Assembly (NCBI RefSeq): GCF_030244015.1
Contig: NZ_JASSYX010000004.1
Span: forward strand, 737,555-801,554
Origin: Pedobacter ginsengisoli
GTDB taxonomy: Bacteria > Bacteroidota > Bacteroidia > Sphingobacteriales > Sphingobacteriaceae
Direction: 5' to 3'
DNA length: 64,000 nucleotides
Made by a program: the position numbers and the translations under genes. Below the pieces are notes generated by a model that searched no databases, was not told the DNA's origin, and saw only the letters and a program-made list of their open reading frames with translations. Positions 60,097-64,000 of this stretch are shown here, in pieces (the stretch's first letter is position 1; every line of letters starts with the position of its first letter).

Positions 60097-62181
60097 TTAA
60101 GATTCTGTCGGTGTAATAGAGGTTGAGGATTCTGTGGCTTCACCTACACCATCATGTAATAATCCTTCTGCCGCTGGTTTTTGATCCCCGGTTCCGTTTA
60201 CAAATTCATCATAGGTGGTTCGGTTATCAAATGGACGTTTACCCAGGATTTCTTCAAGGTCGGCCTGGAACAGAATCTCTTTCTCTATCAATTTTTGAGC
60301 TAATTTCTCGAGCCCCTCCCTTTTTTCAGTAAGCAATTCTTTGGTCCTCTTATAAACCTCAGAGATTAATGTACGAACCTCATTGTCAATTATTTCTGAT
60401 GTTTTCTCCGAATAAGGCTTATTGAAATTGTATTCATTATGCGGGTCATGGAACGAAACGTTACCTACGGCTTTATTCATGCCGTAAATAGTCACCATCG
60501 CGTAAGATAGCTTTGTAATTCTTTCCAGGTCATTTTGTGCGCCTGTCGAAATCTTTCCAAAAACGATATCTTCAGCAACACGCCCGCCCATTGTCATACA
60601 CATGCCGTCTGTCAACTGTTCCGTAGTATACAAAAACTGTTCCTTAGGCAGGTATTGAGCGTATCCCAGTGCTGCGACTCCGCGAGGTACAATAGATACT
60701 TTCACCAATGGGTCTGCATGCTCAAGGAACCATCCGGCAATAGCGTGGCCCGCTTCGTGATAAGCAACAATTCTCTTTTCCTCAGGTGAAATGATCTTGT
60801 TTTTCTTTTCCAGACCACCAATAACTCTGTCAATAGCGTCCTGGAAGTCCTGCATGTCCACACTCTCTTTGTTACGGCGAGCGGCAATCAAAGCCGCTTC
60901 ATTACAAACATTAGCGATCTCTGCGCCTGCAAATCCCGGTGTCTGAGCGGACAGCTTTTTGGCGTCTACTTCCTCAGAGGTCTTAATTGGCTTAAGATGA
61001 ACCTTAAAAATCTGTTCACGGCCAACCAAATCCGGCTTGTCGATTGATATCTGTCTGTCAAATCTTCCTGGCCTCAATAATGCCGTATCCAATACGTCCG
61101 GACGGTTGGTCGCTGCCAGGATAATAATGCCTGAGTCAGTACCGAAACCATCCATCTCAACCAATAACTGGTTAAGGGTATTTTCACGCTCGTCGTTTCC
61201 GCCCATCATGCTGTTTTTACCTCTTGCCCGTCCAATCGCATCTACCTCATCAATAAAAATGATGCATGGTGCTTTATCTTTAGCTTGTTTGAAAAGATCT
61301 CTTACTCTTGAGGCACCCACGCCAACGAACATTTCTACAAAATCAGAACCGGACAGGGAAAAGAATGGAACTTGTGCTTCGCCTGCAACGGCTTTAGCTA
61401 AAAGAGTTTTACCTGTGCCTGGTGAGCCGACCAGCAACGCGCCTTTTGGGATTTTGCCGCCCAGGTTAGTGTACTTTTTAGGGTTTTTGAGGAAATCGAC
61501 AATCTCCATTACTTCCTGTTTTGCCTCCTCAAGGCCGGCAACGTCATTGAAAGTCACATTTACCTGGCTTTCTTTGTCAAATAATGTTGCCTTAGATTTT
61601 CCAATATTGAAAATCTGACCGCCGCCTCCTCCTGCGCCGCCACCCATGCGGCGCATTACAAAGATCCAGAAGCCGATAAACAGCAGTACCGGAATGATAA
61701 CTGTAAAGAACCAGGAGTTAAAAGAACTTTGTCTGGTGTCTTTTTCGGCAAGAATCTGTTGCGCCGGAGGCACATTTTTTTGTGACTCTTTAAGTTGTGT
61801 ATCGAGGGCATCCATTGATCCTGCTGTGAAATATACTGTAGGGCTGCTTGTAGAGCTAAAGTTACTCTTACTGATATATTCCTTATATTTTGGATCGGAA
61901 AGCCTTTCTTTTTTAATAAAGACCTCAACCTTTACAAGGTCTTCGTGTTTATAGGCAATGAGTCGTTGGACGTCGCCGGGGATAAGCATCTGCGTTTCAA
62001 AAGTACGATATGGAACTTGCTTGCTATTGTCTGCACTAAATAAAAACTGTAATAAGATAAGGCCCAGAATAATCGCTGCATAGACCCAAAAAATATTAAA
62101 TTTAGGGCCTTTCTGAGGTTTTTTAGGAATATTAGGAATTCTCTTTATCAGTTTTGGTTTTGTATTTGGATTCTCTTTCAT
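60097..62181 (-). CDS. ftsH: ATP-dependent zinc metalloprotease FtsH
   Basis: Membrane-bound AAA+ protease for quality control of membrane and regulatory proteins. A 694-residue protein with two membrane helices (about residues 27-47 and 150-172), the AAA module (GSPGTGKT at about 250, FIDEVDAIG, AATNRPDVLDTALLRPGRFDRQ), and the peptidase with HEAGH (about 475) and a later DD/E ligand (SYAMVTIYG). The hydrophobic MRRMGGG turn precedes the AAA domain. The N-terminal periplasmic region is longer than in E. coli. It lies 30 bp behind rsfS. Confidence 0.97.
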   Translation of the reverse strand: MKENPNTKPKLIKRIPNIPKKPQKGPKFNIFWVYAAIILGLILLQFLFSADNSKQVPYRTFETQMLIPGDVQRLIAYKHEDLVKVEVFIKKERLSDPKYKEYISKSNFSSTSSPTVYFTAGSMDALDTQLKESQKNVPPAQQILAEKDTRQSSFNSWFFTVIIPVLLFIGFWIFVMRRMGGGAGGGGGQIFNIGKSKATLFDKESQVNVTFNDVAGLEEAKQEVMEIVDFLKNPKKYTNLGGKIPKGALLVGSPGTGKTLLAKAVAGEAQVPFFSLSGSDFVEMFVGVGASRVRDLFKQAKDKAPCIIFIDEVDAIGRARGKNSMMGGNDERENTLNQLLVEMDGFGTDSGIIILAATNRPDVLDTALLRPGRFDRQISIDKPDLVGREQIFKVHLKPIKTSEEVDAKKLSAQTPGFAGAEIANVCNEAALIAARRNKESVDMQDFQDAIDRVIGGLEKKNKIISPEEKRIVAYHEAGHAIAGWFLEHADPLVKVSIVPRGVAALGYAQYLPKEQFLYTTEQLTDGMCMTMGGRVAEDIVFGKISTGAQNDLERITKLSYAMVTIYGMNKAVGNVSFHDPHNEYNFNKPYSEKTSEIIDNEVRTLISEVYKRTKELLTEKREGLEKLAQKLIEKEILFQADLEEILGKRPFDNRTTYDEFVNGTGDQKPAAEGLLHDGVGEATESSTSITPTES

Positions 62182-62211
62182 CGTTAAATCAAAAAATGTG
62201 TTTGTGAATGA

Positions 62212-62586
62212 TTAAGCGCTTTGGAATGAAGTAGTTTGGGCATCTCCCCATAGATCCTCAATTCCGTAAAAATCACGCTTTTCAGTTTTAAATATATGCA
62301 CTACAATGTCAAAATAGTCAAGTATAATCCATTCAGCAGACTCCTGTCCTTCTTTCCTCCATGGATTAGTCTGTGTTTTTTTATAAATTTCTTCTTCAAC
62401 GCTATCGGCGATGGCTTTTACCTGAGTAGCAGAATTGGCGCTGCATATAATGAAATAGTCAGAAACTGAACTGTTAAGATTTCTAAGGTCTAAACGGACA
62501 ATATCATTGCCTTTTTTTTCTTGTATGCCGTGAACGGCTATTTCTGAGAGGTATGTAGAAAGGTTTACGATTTTCTTTTTTACCAT
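62212..62586 (-). CDS. rsfS: Ribosomal silencing factor RsfS
   Basis: A 124-residue Iojap/RsfS protein that binds uL14 of the large subunit and keeps subunits apart in stationary phase or starvation. The RsfS core is visible: VRLDLRNLNSSVSDYFIICSANSATQVKAIADSVEEEI (about residues 30-68) and EGQESAEWIILDYFDIVVHIF (about 80-102). First gene before ftsH on the minus strand; the promoter box TATATTTG (62617-62610) overlaps the birA leader. Confidence 0.95.
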   Translation of the reverse strand: MVKKKIVNLSTYLSEIAVHGIQEKKGNDIVRLDLRNLNSSVSDYFIICSANSATQVKAIADSVEEEIYKKTQTNPWRKEGQESAEWIILDYFDIVVHIFKTEKRDFYGIEDLWGDAQTTSFQSA

Positions 62587-62596
62587 TAAAATATTT

Positions 62597-62617
62597 TAAT
62601 TTTGATAAACAAATATA
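62597..62617. promoter_or_regulatory. Overlapping divergent -7 boxes of birA and rsfS
   Basis: On the plus strand TAATTTTG (62597-62604) and on the minus strand TATATTTG (62617-62610), both matching TAnnTTTG, sit in the 41-bp gap. Polymerase binding to one should hinder the other. The -33 elements are weak. Confidence 0.55.
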
Positions 62618-62627
62618 CAATCAACAC

Positions 62628-63425
62628 TTGCAAAATAACACTTTTTCAACATTATTTGTTGGTCAAAATCTTATAAGATTATCAGCGGTTGATTCTACTA
62701 ATAACTTTTTGAAAAGGATGGTGTCAAATTCCGAGCCATTACCAGAAGGGACTGTTATTATGGCAGATAACCAGTATGCAGGCCGGGGTCAACAAGAAAA
62801 TACATGGCATGCCGAACCCGGACTGAATCTGACTGCCAGTATATTTTTAAAACCGGCATTTCTACCGGTAAACAGGCAATTCAGGTTAAATATGGCAATC
62901 AGTATCGCCATAAGAAACGCACTAAAAACATGGGTAGGGGGGCATATAACTATAAAATGGCCCAATGATATCTATTTTCTTGAAAGGAAGCTTGGAGGAA
63001 TATTAATAGAAAACAGCATATCTGGCAACCAGTATAAGACTGCTGTTATCGGTGTTGGCATTAATGTAAATCAACTGGTCTTTAGTCCTCAGCAAGTGAA
63101 AACGGCTGTGTCTCTTAATGAAATTTTACAGGAAAATGTTAATTTAATTGAGCTGTTGGCCGAAGTATGCAATCATATAGAAGGACAGTATCTCAGGTTG
63201 AAGGGGAATTCTGATGATTTGACTAAGGATTATCTTTCGGGACTTTATAAATTTGGACAAATTGCCACATTTAAAGATAAGAACGGACCATTTAAAGGAG
63301 TAATAGAAAACGTAACACCTGATGGAGCGCTCGTTGTCGCGACAGCGGGAAGTACTAAGGCATATAATTTTAAAGAAATAGAATTCATAACAGGAACTTC
63401 CGAAGAAAGGATTGAAAAATTATAA
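62628..63425 (+). CDS. birA: Biotin--[acetyl-CoA carboxylase] ligase
   Basis: Attaches biotin to the biotin carboxyl carrier protein of acetyl-CoA carboxylase. A 265-residue monofunctional ligase without an N-terminal DNA-binding domain, so it is not an autoregulatory repressor. The ATP/biotin motif is AGRGQQENTWHAEPGLNLTASIFLKP (about residues 49-75), and KWPNDIYFLERKLGGILIENS (about 107-128) holds the catalytic Lys. The start codon is TTG (MQNNTFSTLFVGQ), since no ATG or GTG fits. Confidence 0.95.
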   Translation: MQNNTFSTLFVGQNLIRLSAVDSTNNFLKRMVSNSEPLPEGTVIMADNQYAGRGQQENTWHAEPGLNLTASIFLKPAFLPVNRQFRLNMAISIAIRNALKTWVGGHITIKWPNDIYFLERKLGGILIENSISGNQYKTAVIGVGINVNQLVFSPQQVKTAVSLNEILQENVNLIELLAEVCNHIEGQYLRLKGNSDDLTKDYLSGLYKFGQIATFKDKNGPFKGVIENVTPDGALVVATAGSTKAYNFKEIEFITGTSEERIEKL

Positions 63426-63454
63426 GTAATTTCACGCCCTTATTGTAAAAATAA

Positions 63455-64000
63455 ATGAAGAGAATACTTTTAATCTTAGGGTTGCTGACATTATTTGTGG
63501 CTTTTAGGCCAGCGAGTACTTCCGTCAGGCCCCCTCAAGATTCAACAGTAGTGGATGATCTGGTGTTTACGGAGATCGGCTCTTCGGAAGATAGCGCAGC
63601 GAACAAGATCTCAAAAGACACAATCTCCAAAGACCGTCCTGCTGTATCGGCTGATGTTTCATCAGATGACAAACCCGGGGCAAAAACACCTGCATCAGCT
63701 GAGCGGGAAAAAACCTTATGGGAGACCTTTATCGCAGGATTGGCCGGGGGTTTTCTGGCCTTTCTGATGCCCTGCATCTTTCCGATGGTGCCTTTGACGA
63801 TCAGTTATTTCACCAAGCGCGCCGGGAGCCGGCAAAAGGGGATAGGGCAAGCCCTGATCTACGGGCTTTCCATTATCGTGATTTACGTGGCCTTCGGTCT
63901 GCTGATCACGCTGATCTTCGGGTCATCAGGCCTGAACGCTTTCAGCAGCAGCGGCACCTTCAATTTCTTTTTCTTTCTCCTGCTGGTGGTGTTCGCGGTT
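63455..64000 (+). CDS. DsbD-like thiol:disulfide interchange protein, 5' part
   Basis: Runs off the end; 182 residues are present. It has a signal-like N terminus (MKRILLILGLLTLFVAFRP), then a Ser/Asp/Lys-rich linker of about 65 residues, then the start of the DsbD/CcdA transmembrane domain: ETFIAGLAGGFLAFLMPCIFPMVPLTISYFTKRAG (about residues 89-123) with the first redox Cys in MPCIFPMVP. That domain carries electrons from cytoplasmic thioredoxin to the periplasm. The usual N-terminal DsbD alpha domain seems absent here. The start is the ATG at 63455. Confidence 0.88.
   Translation, partial: MKRILLILGLLTLFVAFRPASTSVRPPQDSTVVDDLVFTEIGSSEDSAANKISKDTISKDRPAVSADVSSDDKPGAKTPASAEREKTLWETFIAGLAGGFLAFLMPCIFPMVPLTISYFTKRAGSRQKGIGQALIYGLSIIVIYVAFGLLITLIFGSSGLNAFSSSGTFNFFFFLLLVVFAV

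Noticed and set aside
1..64000. tRNA, rRNA, insertion sequence or prophage
   Set aside because: I found no cloverleaf-like gap, transposase, integrase or structural phage gene; gaps between genes are mostly short.

Overview
The window looks like chromosomal DNA from a member of the Bacteroidota, most likely Sphingobacteriaceae (Pedobacter-like). Supporting signs are the fused LpxC-FabZ protein, the T9SS regulator PorX, DUF4175 and HYC_CC_PP family proteins, the general lack of Shine-Dalgarno sequences, and repeated promoters of the Bacteroidota form TTTG-N19/20-TAnnTTTG. Genes are densely packed and almost all are housekeeping. I see no tRNA, rRNA, insertion sequence, phage or CRISPR array. 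The genus is inferred from family resemblance, not from any search.

Layout. 1-3.4 kb: the end of a TolC/EmrA/EmrB-type tripartite drug exporter. 3.6-6.2 kb: PEP carboxylase. 6.3-7.5 kb (minus): a peroxiredoxin-thioredoxin-small protein redox operon. 7.7-13.7 kb: a secreted Rossmann/SLH-like protein, aldehyde dehydrogenase, LigB-type dioxygenase, YceI, and a heavy-metal-linked set (beta-barrel, HMA domain, HYC_CC_PP). 13.9-16.9 kb: cyclophilin, exonuclease III, formyl-THF cyclo-ligase and EF-P, with a large inverted repeat between the last two. 17-20.9 kb (minus): lipid A operon lpxD-lpxC/fabZ-lpxA plus an ABC ATPase. 21-24.3 kb: HD hydrolase, porX, tsaE. 24.4-29.8 kb: alanine dehydrogenase, a VanX-type dipeptidase and PBP4 (D-alanyl peptide metabolism), then an aspartyl protease and a glycosidase.

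30.9-38 kb: cold shock protein, a repeat-bearing intergenic region, glycerophosphodiesterase, DUF4175 protein, ybeY, ABC-F ATPase. 38.0-38.1 kb: two parS centromere sites directly before mnmG, which places this segment near the replication origin. 40-46.4 kb: Big_5 lipoprotein, gamma carbonic anhydrase, nadB and nadA (quinolinate/NAD synthesis), thiL. 46.4-55.6 kb: rmuC, a zinc metallopeptidase, apaG, dusB, CPBP protease, cdsA, two small proteins, mfd. 55.6-58.2 kb: DUF2752, TM2, Nif3-like and zinc-ribbon proteins. 58.2-64 kb: KAS III-like enzyme, LUD protein, ftsH, rsfS, birA and the start of a DsbD-like protein that runs off the window.

No clearly new multi-gene system stands out. The most notable signals are the parS pair, the 176-bp inverted repeat between efp and the cyclo-ligase gene, the tandem-repeat/hairpin block at 31.2 kb, the EF-P with asparagine at its usually modified loop tip, an SLH-like domain on a secreted oxidoreductase-like protein, and several promoters sitting so close to start codons that leaderless mRNAs are likely.
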